This document shows, piece by piece, positions 8,241-15,956 of a stretch of DNA of 39,326 nt; the first letter of the stretch is position 1; the number at the start of each line of letters is the position of its first letter. The notes beneath the pieces were generated by a model, which saw nothing but the letters and a program-made list of their open reading frames with translations, was not told where the DNA came from and made no database searches. A program made the translations under genes and the position numbers. The DNA comes from a virus: IMG/VR virus record IMGVR_UViG_3300036859_000066, positions 1-39,326 of that record; one strand, 5' to 3'.

Positions 8241-8500
8241 GTTGGGTGGGACTCCTTCGTTTTGGAGAGAGTCGCGCGAGCCGCAACGCCGTGGTCGTCC
8301 ACGACGCAGTTGAAGTCCCCGTCCTGCATCTCAAAGCAAATCAGGGCGCGGCGGGTTTCGCCCGCATGTGGGGTTACCGTTAGCGCGTAGACCTTTCCAT
8401 CCAGCCCTATCAGGGGGATGGTGTAGGGCTTTTGTTCATCCGCGCAGAGGGCTAAGAGGGGGAATGCAATCAGGACTAGCGCAGCGAGCGCCTTACGCAC
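8237..8500 (-). CDS. Secreted small protein, 87 aa
   Basis: GTG start. A clear signal peptide (MRKALAALVLIAFPLLALCA) is followed by a small beta-rich domain with two cysteines (ICFEMQDGDFNC) that could form a disulfide in the periplasm. It overlaps the holin candidate upstream by eight bases. No family is recognised; it may be a periplasmic lysis accessory. Confidence 0.75.
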   Translation of the reverse strand: MRKALAALVLIAFPLLALCADEQKPYTIPLIGLDGKVYALTVTPHAGETRRALICFEMQDGDFNCVVDDHGVAARATLSKTKESHPT

Positions 8501-8696
8501 CGCGCCCTTTGCTGTTGCGGTGCAGATACCACCAGTTCACGGCGAGGCCGATGATTCCAACCGCGATGCCGACAAGGACGCCCAGGGTCGCTATGGCCTG
8601 GTGGTTCTCGGCCATCCAGCCCCAGACACCGCTGCTAACCGCCACCGTGGCCCCGCCCCTTTCTGCCGCTTGCGCTAACTGCTGTGGGCCGATCAT
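8493..8696 (-). CDS. Class II holin-like protein, 67 aa
   Basis: A short protein with an Ala/Gly-rich N-terminal helix and one strong transmembrane segment (ATLGVLVGIAVGIIGLAVNW). It ends in the basic tail YLHRNSKGRGA. This organisation and the NWWYLHR ending fit phage class II holins, which set the timing of lysis by forming inner-membrane lesions. A second holin candidate is encoded at 8986. Confidence 0.8.
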   Translation of the reverse strand: MIGPQQLAQAAERGGATVAVSSGVWGWMAENHQAIATLGVLVGIAVGIIGLAVNWWYLHRNSKGRGA

Positions 8697-8989
8697 GTGC
8701 CCGCCAGCGAGATTTGAACGTAGATGTAGCCGTCCTTGCCTTTCGCAAGACAGTTCATCAGCAGGTATTCCTCTGCCGGGGTGCAGAAAATCACGCGCCC
8801 GTCAAAGTCAGTCGGGAGAATCTGCGCCTCGTAGACCGCATCGGGCATGATTACCGGCACCCAATACGGCTGGGGCTCAGACTTCCCGAAGTAGCACTTG
8901 ACGCTTAGCCCGTCTGGGCCGCAGTCCTTCAGGCCCGCGCAGCCGGTGAGTACCAAAAATGATACGAATAGGGCGGCTAATCGAATCAT
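8693..8989 (-). CDS. Phage lipoprotein, 98 aa
   Basis: Start chosen at ATG 8989 because the product then begins with a lipoprotein signal peptide, MIRLAALFVSFLVLTGCAGL, with lipobox LTGC. The mature domain contains four further cysteines and a beta-rich composition. It overlaps both neighbours by four bases. It is not Pro-rich, so it does not look like a typical Rz1 spanin; an outer-membrane lysis or exclusion role is possible. Confidence 0.78.
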   Translation of the reverse strand: MIRLAALFVSFLVLTGCAGLKDCGPDGLSVKCYFGKSEPQPYWVPVIMPDAVYEAQILPTDFDGRVIFCTPAEEYLLMNCLAKGKDGYIYVQISLAGT

Positions 8990-9495
8990 GGCTTCGCCAC
9001 CAGCGCGGCATCTTTGGCGCGGCTGCTCGCGCTGGAGCCGAAGTAGAAGTTCACCACCGCGCCCCACGCTGTTCCCAGCGCGCCGAGCATGACCAGCATC
9101 GCGTCCCCGCCCTCATGCGGCAGGCCGTACTTCAGCAAGTAGCCCAGCACGCCGAAGAAGCCGAGCGTGATGAACACCGCCAGCCCTCCGGGAATCCAGT
9201 CCCCGGTTTCAATCCGCATCCGCCTCGCGCTGGCCCGATCTTCAGCGGCGATGCGCTGCTGCTCCAGTTCAAAGCTGTTGTCGGCCTCTTTCAGCTTCAG
9301 GAGGATTTCTGGATTAGCTTCGGCCAGTGCCGCCTCCATCTGTTCCTTGGAGGAATCGTCCCTGCCGGTGAGTACCTTTGACAGCGTGCGCAGCGCAAGG
9401 CCGGCGCCGGGGCCGCCGATGGCTGTTGCAATGACCGGCGCGAATGGCGCGACCTTGCTAACGAGGGATTTCAGCTTGTCGGTTAGCTTGCTCAT
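8986..9495 (-). CDS. Three-TM holin-like protein (GTA_holin type), 169 aa
   Basis: ATG 9495 gives MSKLTDKLKSLVSKVAPFAP. A long charged helix (residues 45-100, rich in Glu/Ala/Lys) is followed by two strong transmembrane segments (GGLAVFITLGFFGVLGYLL and MLVMLGALGTAWGAVVNFYF). The ending FYFGSSASSRAKD is typical of the holin family named for gene-transfer-agent release. With the class II holin two genes away, the cassette holds two possible holins, one of which may act as antiholin. Confidence 0.82.
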   Translation of the reverse strand: MSKLTDKLKSLVSKVAPFAPVIATAIGGPGAGLALRTLSKVLTGRDDSSKEQMEAALAEANPEILLKLKEADNSFELEQQRIAAEDRASARRMRIETGDWIPGGLAVFITLGFFGVLGYLLKYGLPHEGGDAMLVMLGALGTAWGAVVNFYFGSSASSRAKDAALVAKP

Positions 9496-9983
9496 TGCGC
9501 GGGCCTCATGGCGTCTGACCACTTGATCGTGGCCGTTAGGTTCTTGCGGTCTTTCCAGCGTGCGCGCAGGCGCTCCAGCGTGCGGCGGGAATGGTTCACG
9601 CCCCAGCCCTGCGGCGCATTGGAATCTTCGTGGTGCGGGTGGTCGAAGTGGACGACCGACACGCCGACTGCAACGCATCCCTGTAGCTGGTCGGGGTCGT
9701 TGGCGTTGTGAATGAGGCACTTGTCCCGGGCCGGGCCGGGGTCTGGCGCTTCCTTGTCGTCCAGCCACACGTTTAGATCGTGGTTGATGAAAGCGACGAC
9801 CGGCCCGTACTTCGGCGAATCCCACGGCACAAGGTTGTATTCCCCCGCCGGGATGCAGGAGATGTAGGGCTTGTTGTCACGCCACGGCTGCTCGCACGTC
9901 GCGCAGAACAACTCGCCGTCAACGAACATCTTTCCAAACACGCCCTCGGGTTCAATCCTGTCGCGCAGGATTTCTATATGCAT
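9492..9983 (-). CDS. DUF5675-family protein, 163 aa
   Basis: Start at ATG 9983 (MHIEILRDR); a GTG at 10013 is an alternative. The family pattern is visible: an early FGKMFVDGELFC, the CIPAGEYNLVPW segment, a central CLIHNAND...LQGCVAVG, and a C-terminal SRRTLERL...LTATI. DUF5675 proteins are found in phage lysis regions, and to my knowledge their activity is not established. No lysozyme, amidase, transglycosylase or typical endopeptidase is seen nearby, so this is a candidate for a wall-active enzyme by position only. Confidence 0.85.
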   Translation of the reverse strand: MHIEILRDRIEPEGVFGKMFVDGELFCATCEQPWRDNKPYISCIPAGEYNLVPWDSPKYGPVVAFINHDLNVWLDDKEAPDPGPARDKCLIHNANDPDQLQGCVAVGVSVVHFDHPHHEDSNAPQGWGVNHSRRTLERLRARWKDRKNLTATIKWSDAMRPAQ

Positions 9984-10046
9984 GGAGCAAAACGCACGAT
10001 GACCACAGACCACACGGACGCATGGAACGAGAGGGCACGCTCGAAA

Positions 10047-10172
10047 CTATCTGTCATCGTGTAGCAGCCAGTTAACAAACAGGCACCAAGCAACCCAACC
10101 AAGCCCAAGCAGGAGTCCTGCACAAACGAGAACGGCGGCGAGCAGCCCGAGGGCAATCAGGGACTCGGGCAT
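10047..10172 (-). CDS. Small transmembrane protein, 41 aa
   Basis: ATG 10172 opens MPESLIALGLLAAVLVCAGL, and almost the whole protein is a hydrophobic Leu/Gly/Val-rich segment ending in WLLHDDR. It sits between the tailspike and DUF5675 genes. No recognised family. It could be a small lysis protein or antiholin; the evidence is limited to hydrophobicity and position. Confidence 0.55.
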   Translation of the reverse strand: MPESLIALGLLAAVLVCAGLLLGLGWVAWCLFVNWLLHDDR

Positions 10173-10175
10173 GGG

Positions 10176-11744
10176 TTACGGGGCTGCATAGGTGAACGCG
10201 GCCACGGTGATATCCGCGCCGATAGCGACGCTCGCCATTACCTTGCCCGCCGTTATCGTCTGCGCGTTGCCGCCGTCGGTGCTGATTGAGGCCGTCGCGC
10301 CTGCTGGGACGAAGATGCGCAGGGACGACACCCGCACAGTATTGTTCGTGGATGCGCCGAAAGAGATTCCGCGCCGCGCTGTGTTGGACCCGTTGATGCG
10401 AATGTCCAGGTCGTCAATGTCCAGTGTCTTAGCCGTCGAGCCGGACAGGACAATACCGTTCACCTCCGTCTCAATGCGCCCGCCCAGCTTCAGCGTGCCG
10501 CCCGAAATCGTCACGGCGCTGTTCAACGCCCCGGCGGTGTAGTCCACATGAGCATCTACCCACGCCTCACCAGCCGATACGTTGACGCCCGTCCCGCTCG
10601 CGCTGATGTTGCCCTTGAAGTAAATCACGCCGCCACTGATTTGGAGGCCGTTCTTGCTGCCAACAGCCGTATAGGGGGCGTAGACCGTGCCGGTTAGATA
10701 GAGCGTGCCGCCGCTGATGCCGATACCGTTGCTCTGCTCGGACGTAAAGGTGCCGCTCGCGCGACACAGCCCGCTGCTATTGGTTATGGCGTTTGAGGCG
10801 GTCGTGTAGATGTTGCCGACCCAATTGCAGACCGCCGCAGAGTTGTCCATCTGAATGCCGATGCCGGCAGATTTGATGGTCCCACTGCCGTAGACCGTGC
10901 CGCCCGCGAGATAGATGCCGGGGGCGATGGCGTCGCCTGTGCGAACAATGTCGCCAGTGACGTAGATCGTGCCCGATGCAATGGAGAGCGTTCCGCGCCC
11001 GGTGGCCGTCGCGTCGGTGGCCGTAAAGCGCCCATGCGCGTGAACGGTGCCGCCGTGGTTAGCGAAGCATTTGGTCGCGCTGCTAATTTCGCCGTCGAAA
11101 TAAATGGTGCCGGAGTTGGTATAAACGCCGTAGCCCGTAACGCCGTTGATCTTGCATCCGTAGAAGCCGGAGGTGCCGTCGCAGATGGCCGCGATGAGTG
11201 CGCCGGTTGCGCCGTCAGTGATGTTCCAGTTTGAATCGTCCAGCGTGCAGCCCCAGAAGCGGAACACGCTGCTCGCGTGCTGCTGGCGCACGGTGTAGCG
11301 CGCACTTCCTTCGGCCCCTGACAGGGCGGTCCCGTCACCGGAACGCCGGAACGTCAGGCCACGAAAATCAATCGTCATGGCCGTGTTGCCGTCGTCAATC
11401 ATTGTGCCAACGGCTTGGCTCAGATACTCGACTACCGTTCCGGGCTCGCCCACAACTGAAACGCCGCTCTTGATGGGAAGCGGACTGGTCGTGCGCCAAG
11501 TACCCGCCGCCGGAGGGAAATAGATGGTGTCGCCAGCAGAGGCCGCTGCAAACGCCGCCGCGAATGCTGTGGCGTTGTTGGTGGAGCTATCGCCGACTGC
11601 GCCGAATCGCGCCACGCTGACAGTGCCTCCGAACAGATTGCGGGCCGTGATTGCCCGCGTGTTGCCTGACTGAACCAGCGGGAACAGGTCTTCATCATCA
11701 ACGGCCGTCGCCCGCGTAAGTTGCGAAATCGTCTTATCCGTCAC
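10176..11744 (-). CDS. Tailspike with right-handed beta-helix, 522 aa
   Basis: The N-terminus (MTDKTISQLTRATAVDDEDL) is a common virion-attachment start of phage tail proteins. Residues 45-90 carry SVARFGAVGDSSTNNATAF, the usual entry of pectate-lyase-like beta-helices. From about 150 to 450 the sequence is a series of degenerate coils with GGTLYLTGTVY-like turns, Gly/Ser/Thr-rich. The C-terminal domain has a beta pattern suitable for trimerisation. It is likely to recognise, and perhaps cut, host surface polysaccharide. I cannot identify catalytic residues. It overlaps the upstream 60-aa gene by four bases. Confidence 0.88.
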   Translation of the reverse strand: MTDKTISQLTRATAVDDEDLFPLVQSGNTRAITARNLFGGTVSVARFGAVGDSSTNNATAFAAAFAAASAGDTIYFPPAAGTWRTTSPLPIKSGVSVVGEPGTVVEYLSQAVGTMIDDGNTAMTIDFRGLTFRRSGDGTALSGAEGSARYTVRQQHASSVFRFWGCTLDDSNWNITDGATGALIAAICDGTSGFYGCKINGVTGYGVYTNSGTIYFDGEISSATKCFANHGGTVHAHGRFTATDATATGRGTLSIASGTIYVTGDIVRTGDAIAPGIYLAGGTVYGSGTIKSAGIGIQMDNSAAVCNWVGNIYTTASNAITNSSGLCRASGTFTSEQSNGIGISGGTLYLTGTVYAPYTAVGSKNGLQISGGVIYFKGNISASGTGVNVSAGEAWVDAHVDYTAGALNSAVTISGGTLKLGGRIETEVNGIVLSGSTAKTLDIDDLDIRINGSNTARRGISFGASTNNTVRVSSLRIFVPAGATASISTDGGNAQTITAGKVMASVAIGADITVAAFTYAAP

Positions 11745-11923
11745 GACTCCTGCCGGATCGCGGTTGCGTCTTCATTCAGCAAGCGCGGGTGGTACATATC
11801 CGTCGTGCCGGTCAGCGGCTCAAGCAGAATGGCTCCGGTCAATGGGGATGTGCGGTAAAGCCCGCGCCGGCCGGTTTCCGGCGGCGTCTTGAACTTGCGG
11901 CCGTTGGAAAACGTGTAGGTCAC
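11741..11923 (-). CDS. Hypothetical protein, 60 aa
   Basis: GTG 11923 in a GTGA overlap with the upstream stop. The protein is small and hydrophilic (MTYTFSNGRKFKTPPETG) with Pro/Gly turns. It lies between two tail genes and is probably a small structural or chaperone protein. No family is recognised. Confidence 0.65.
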   Translation of the reverse strand: MTYTFSNGRKFKTPPETGRRGLYRTSPLTGAILLEPLTGTTDMYHPRLLNEDATAIRQES

Positions 11924-12366
11924 GGGGAGCCGTTGGCTGCGAAGTTGGAAGATTCGGAAAGCAGCGGAGCGGCGATGTTGACTTCGCGTATCTCCACAAG
12001 AATGTCGGCAGAGGCGTCTGCGCCCGACTTCGAGACTTCAATCGAGCGATTGGCGGTTAGCGCGGTGTATGACGACGCGCCGTTCGTGATCGTTGGCGAG
12101 CCGACTTGGTTTGACGGCGTAAACTTCACTTCAAAAATGTCGCCGACTGTGCTGAATGGGCTGGCCGCCCAACTGCCGCTCGTGGGCGTTCCGGCTGGAG
12201 TGTCGCCAGAGCCAAATGTGATTGCCCAGGTGCCGGCTCGGTTGACGGTCAGGATTACCGAGGTTGCAGCCCCGGTTTCCGTGGCCGAGTAATTCGACGC
12301 CATGCCGAAGTCGTTTACAAACGGGTGTGCCTTCGGGATCGTCAGGGCGAAGAATGGAAGCGTCAC
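11920..12366 (-). CDS. Virion-associated protein, 148 aa
   Basis: A beta-rich, Ser/Thr/Gly-rich protein with the composition of a phage structural protein (NYSATETGAATSVILTVNRA). It overlaps the tail-fibre gene upstream and the 60-aa gene downstream by four bases each, so the three are translated together. It may be a small tail appendage; the family is unknown. Confidence 0.72.
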   Translation of the reverse strand: MTLPFFALTIPKAHPFVNDFGMASNYSATETGAATSVILTVNRAGTWAITFGSGDTPAGTPTSGSWAASPFSTVGDIFEVKFTPSNQVGSPTITNGASSYTALTANRSIEVSKSGADASADILVEIREVNIAAPLLSESSNFAANGSP

Positions 12367-13589
12367 GCGAAGGCTTTATTCAGCACCGCGTACCACTTGG
12401 TTGTCGAGCCGTTGTAGACCGCCGACAGCACATCAACGGCCGCCGCTGTAGTGGTAAGCGTCGGGTCAGTTCCGCCGGGGAAAAGCCAGTCGGCGTGATA
12501 CGCAAGCGTCCGTGAGCCGGAGCCATCCTGCGTAATAAATATCGTGATGCTCTGGCCGTCCTTGGGGTTCGTCGGCTGGCCGAGCGTGCGATTACCGCCG
12601 AGCGTTACCGTGAACACGTTTGACAGCGAGGCGTCCACCGCAACAGTCGCCGCATCGGTCAGGGCCGATCGGTCAACGCCCTGCGCCTTCGTCCACGACT
12701 GATTGCGATTAAGGCGCGGGGTGTTTATGTCTATGTATTCAATGCACCGCACAACGCTGGAAGCCTCGCCCCGGAATCGGGCTGTAGCTCCCGCAACCGC
12801 CGTAATGTCTGCGGCCCACGGCAGGATCAGGTTGGCGCCATTGGTCAGGGTGGGCGTGCTGCTGAATACAACATCGCACTCGCGCCCATTGCTGAGCGTG
12901 ATCGTCCCAATGGGTCCCGTTGAGCCCGTGATGCGGACGTAGGCGGAATCCGTAGCGTCGAGGTCTACGGTGGTCGCAGAGGCCACATCAACCCGGTTCG
13001 CCTCCTGGTTGTCGATGGCCTCCAGCAGCAGATAGGTGCCGTCGTAGATCGCCCGATACCAGCGGCTGGCGATGATTTCCCCGCCGATCAGGTCGTTTTC
13101 GTCTTCCTTCTTGAATGTCTTTGCGCCAAGGCCGTTGACATTCATTGTCGCGGCGCTGGTGTTGGTGCTGCCAGCCTTGAACAGAAACTCGTTGCCCTGC
13201 GCGTAGGAGGCGGGGCCGTTGCTGAACGTCAGGGTTTGGGCGTTGGCGGTTCCGCCAGAGGTGCCTGCGAAGTAGGTAACGCCCAGCGCGGAGGTGTCGT
13301 TAATGCCCGCTACGTTGTCCCACGTCGGCCCGATCTGAACGTCTGCCGAGGTCTTGAATACCAGCTTGAAGGTTTCACCCGCAGTGGCCCATACGGGGTC
13401 AGACAGGCGCCCAGCCGAGTCCAGGACGATGGGATTGGCGTGGGCAACCGACAGCGCCTGCTGCTTGTAGGTGGACTGGTTGGTAGTGGTCCCCGCGACG
13501 TAGGTGTAAAGCTTGCCGCCGGCCAGCACAGCTCCGCTGTCCGACAGGGCCTGCAAGATGTTTGCGACGGGTAGGAGTACGCCTGCCAT
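12363..13589 (-). CDS. Tail fibre / appendage protein, 408 aa
   Basis: The N-terminal 100 residues carry the pattern NILQALSDSGAVLAGGKLYTYV...PIVLDSAGRL...FKLVFKTSADV...WDNVAGIN. This is common to virion-proximal ends of phage fibres and tailspikes. The C-terminal 250 residues are a beta-rich, Asn/Thr-rich domain (VFTVTLGGNRTLGQPTNPKDG) like many receptor-binding or neck-appendage domains. An intrinsic terminator lies just upstream at 13608-13629, separating it from the HNH homing gene. Confidence 0.85.
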   Translation of the reverse strand: MAGVLLPVANILQALSDSGAVLAGGKLYTYVAGTTTNQSTYKQQALSVAHANPIVLDSAGRLSDPVWATAGETFKLVFKTSADVQIGPTWDNVAGINDTSALGVTYFAGTSGGTANAQTLTFSNGPASYAQGNEFLFKAGSTNTSAATMNVNGLGAKTFKKEDENDLIGGEIIASRWYRAIYDGTYLLLEAIDNQEANRVDVASATTVDLDATDSAYVRITGSTGPIGTITLSNGRECDVVFSSTPTLTNGANLILPWAADITAVAGATARFRGEASSVVRCIEYIDINTPRLNRNQSWTKAQGVDRSALTDAATVAVDASLSNVFTVTLGGNRTLGQPTNPKDGQSITIFITQDGSGSRTLAYHADWLFPGGTDPTLTTTAAAVDVLSAVYNGSTTKWYAVLNKAFA

Positions 13590-13607
13590 TTGGTCGGGCC
13601 TCTAATG

Positions 13608-13629
13608 AAAAAGCCGCCCGGAGGCGGCT
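13608..13629 (-). terminator. Intrinsic terminator downstream of the HNH gene
   Basis: Read on the minus strand, a seven-base-pair stem AGCCGCC/GGCGGCT closes a TCCG tetraloop and runs into five U. It lies between the stop of the HNH gene (13639) and the ATG of the tail fibre (13589). Late transcripts must pass it to reach the tail fibre, tailspike and lysis genes. Confidence 0.85.
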
Positions 13630-13638
13630 GTGTGTGAT

Positions 13639-14088
13639 TTAAACTTGGAAATTAAGCACGGCGAACTCGCCGTGTATTTGGCGCGCCATCCAGTCGTATG
13701 CAAGCGCCGCCCGTGCCGCAACATCAAATGGCCCGCGCCGATAGCGCCTGCCGGCGAACTTAACCACCGCGACGAATTTGTCGCCCTTCTTCTCTACGCC
13801 GCGATACTTCTTCGAGCGGGGGACGATCCTATTTGCCTGGTTCTGGCTGGGGCTACACAGCCTTAGATTGCAACGTCGGTTGTCGAGGCCGTTTCTGTTT
13901 ATGTGGTCTACTGGGGTGCCAGCGGGAGCCCGCATAATCATGCGGTGCATGTAGGTGCCGCCGCACATCGCGTACCACTTCCCGCCACTTTTACACTCAA
14001 AAGCTCGCCATTTGAGCCCCGCGAGAGCCGCATAGTCCTCGTCATCAACAACAGCGGACCTGCCCTTAGTTAGGGGTATTTCCCTCAT
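13639..14088 (-). CDS. HNH homing endonuclease with AP2 DNA-binding domain, 149 aa
   Basis: The HNH core is readable as MHRMIM...VDHINRNGLDNRRCNLR, with catalytic His in VDHINRN and downstream Asn. An AP2-type domain follows (KYRGVEKKGDKFVAVVKFAGRRYRRG...AARAALAYDWMARQIHG). This is the standard layout of free-standing phage HNH homing endonucleases. It is followed by its own terminator and preceded by a 152-base stretch with no minus-strand gene. It is probably a selfish insertion between the ejection-protein and tail-fibre genes. Confidence 0.92.
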   Translation of the reverse strand: MREIPLTKGRSAVVDDEDYAALAGLKWRAFECKSGGKWYAMCGGTYMHRMIMRAPAGTPVDHINRNGLDNRRCNLRLCSPSQNQANRIVPRSKKYRGVEKKGDKFVAVVKFAGRRYRRGPFDVAARAALAYDWMARQIHGEFAVLNFQV

Positions 14089-14117
14089 TGTTTTCCCTGC
14101 TGTGGTACAGTTTTGGG

Positions 14118-14279
14118 ATGACGACTTGGCAAGTGGCTCTACTGCTCAAGCCCTTGGCTTACATCATCGTTTTCGGGTTCATCGCCATCGGCCTGCGCGT
14201 GGCCGTGATGCACTACATGCGCGACGGATGGCTTAAGAAACTACTCTTGTTCGAGCTTTACCCCGACGACTGGAACTGA
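14118..14279 (+). CDS. Orphan plus-strand membrane protein, 53 aa
   Basis: This is the only plausible plus-strand gene inside the 33-kb minus-strand block. It encodes one strong transmembrane helix (PLAYIIVFGFIAIGLRVAV) followed by a basic/aromatic tail (DGWLKKLLLFELYPDDWN). This resembles small membrane proteins with LKR-LLL-type tails found in other phages. It fills the gap left between the HNH and ejection genes and overlaps the end of the latter by 39 bases. No strong SD or promoter is visible (only a poor TACAGT -10-like site near 14106), so expression is uncertain. A TTG start at 14088 would add ten residues. Confidence 0.5.
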   Translation: MTTWQVALLLKPLAYIIVFGFIAIGLRVAVMHYMRDGWLKKLLLFELYPDDWN

Positions 14280-15956
14280 TGCGGTAATCGCCTTGCGCGT
14301 GCCGGCCGCAATCTCCGGGGCCCGCTTCATCGGGATTTTTGCTCTCGGCGTTTTCGGCACAACGGCGGCGCGCTGATAGGGCTTCGAGAGAATCGCGGAC
14401 CTGACCGCCGGCCTGCCAACAATCGCCCCAAGCACTTCCGCACGGCCAGAGGCCGCCGCGCCTATTCCTGCCGCAGCAGTATCAAGCGGGCTGATGGAGG
14501 TCTGACTGCCGATGGTGTCCACGTTCTGCGCGGCCTTCGGGAACGCCTGCGAGAATTGGGCGATGCGCTTTAGCTCGCCGGTCAGCGGGGCGCCGCGATC
14601 CATGATTCCGGCTAGGTAGCGGGCAGACACGTTGCCGGTCGTATCGTTCAGCGCGGCCTCTACGTCGTAGGTCTTGGCAATCAACACGCGGGCGGTCTTG
14701 TAGGACTCGGCAAGCTTCTTCTGCCCGGCCCGGGAAAGGTTGGTCTCGATCAACTCGTCTACCGCATCGGCGGCGCGGCGCTGCGCGAAGCCAAGCGCCC
14801 GCTTTTCCGGCTCCGCTGCGCGCAGGTTGGCCTTGGCGTCAAAGCGGAGCTTGCGCACCACCGCAATGGCCCCGGAGGGCGTCATCTGCTCTTTAAGCAA
14901 GGACTGACGCAGCCCGAGAATCGCGTCGTTCTTTACAAGGTCCGGGAACTCGTCAGCGGCCTTGGCCCACTCATCGCCCAGCTTTTCGATCTGCGCCTTG
15001 TAGCGCGGCGTGGCCTTGAGCGGCGCGGGCGAATTGGAAACTGCCGCGTATGCCTTGCCGGCGTTCTTGCGGACAGCCTCAAGCGCGCCGTCAGAAAGTT
15101 CAGCCTCATCAGCAAGGCCTACGGCCCTTTTGGCGAGGCGGTTGCTGGTTTCCTGGTTGAACGTCGAGGCGGTCTGCTGCGTTCTGATCTTGCCCGCGAA
15201 GCCCTCCGCAAAGCGGTTCAGCAGTGACGGGTTGGCTTGGGTCGGGGGCAGGACATACCCGTCAGCCGCCGCACGCTGCGCGGCCTGCTGCGTCTTGTTC
15301 AGTGTCTGGGCCGGAGCCGAGGCGGTGAGTTTGTTGGCGATGCGCCGCCCGACTTCCGAGCCAATCGCCTGCCCCGCCGCTCCGGTGACTGCGCCGACCT
15401 TTGCGTTCTGTGCCCGCTCACGGCCCGAGGCCGCCGGCTGCGCTCCGCCCATTGTCGCGCCAAGCAACGTCGCCCCCGGCATAGTCGCCATGCCCGGAAC
15501 CGCAGAAGCCACGAGCGCCATGCCGACGTTGCCAGCGAAGTTGCCGACCTTGCCCGCCGTGGTTTCCATCAGCGGCTTGTCGAGTTCCGCCGTTTCGGCA
15601 ACCTCCTGATCTACCGCCGCGCTTTTCTGCCAGTTGACGTTCGACTGTCCCGGCGCAGTTACGCGCAAGCCGCCGGGCGCACTGAGCAGGTCGGAGACAT
15701 TGGCGACGTGTTGCGCGGCCCCTAGCTGAGCCTGATTAACGGCTTGCCCCGCGCCGGCCGCGACTTTCTCGCCGACCCCCATGTCGTCGGTGGGGTTGCT
15801 GGCGGTGGACGCGCTCATGGCCTTGTAGTCATCGAGGCTGCGTTGCGGGCCGCCACGCGCAACCTTGTAAGCCCGCGCCACAGTGTCAAACTCCGGCGTG
15901 CCCTTCTTGGCCTGATTCGCAACAATCCATGTTGCGTACTGCTGGGCGGTCGCCAT
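14241..15956 (-). CDS. DNA ejection (P22 gp16-like) protein, 571 aa
   Basis: A long Ala-rich, largely helical protein with a hydrophobic central part (GKVGNFAGNVGMALVASAVPG). It opens with a short repeat-like motif, QQYATWIVANQAKKGTPEFDTVARAYK, shared by phage ejection proteins (listed as pattern only). It is third in a row of ejection genes behind the neck genes, the usual place for proteins injected with the DNA to form the channel through the cell envelope. It overlaps the upstream gene as TAATG. Confidence 0.78.
   Translation of the reverse strand: MATAQQYATWIVANQAKKGTPEFDTVARAYKVARGGPQRSLDDYKAMSASTASNPTDDMGVGEKVAAGAGQAVNQAQLGAAQHVANVSDLLSAPGGLRVTAPGQSNVNWQKSAAVDQEVAETAELDKPLMETTAGKVGNFAGNVGMALVASAVPGMATMPGATLLGATMGGAQPAASGRERAQNAKVGAVTGAAGQAIGSEVGRRIANKLTASAPAQTLNKTQQAAQRAAADGYVLPPTQANPSLLNRFAEGFAGKIRTQQTASTFNQETSNRLAKRAVGLADEAELSDGALEAVRKNAGKAYAAVSNSPAPLKATPRYKAQIEKLGDEWAKAADEFPDLVKNDAILGLRQSLLKEQMTPSGAIAVVRKLRFDAKANLRAAEPEKRALGFAQRRAADAVDELIETNLSRAGQKKLAESYKTARVLIAKTYDVEAALNDTTGNVSARYLAGIMDRGAPLTGELKRIAQFSQAFPKAAQNVDTIGSQTSISPLDTAAAGIGAAASGRAEVLGAIVGRPAVRSAILSKPYQRAAVVPKTPRAKIPMKRAPEIAAGTRKAITASVPVVGVKLEQE

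Noticed and set aside
14321-14340. CCCG-loop-CGGG then five T on the plus strand, as a terminator for the orphan gene
   Set aside because: Only a four-pair stem, inside a coding region of the other strand; too weak.
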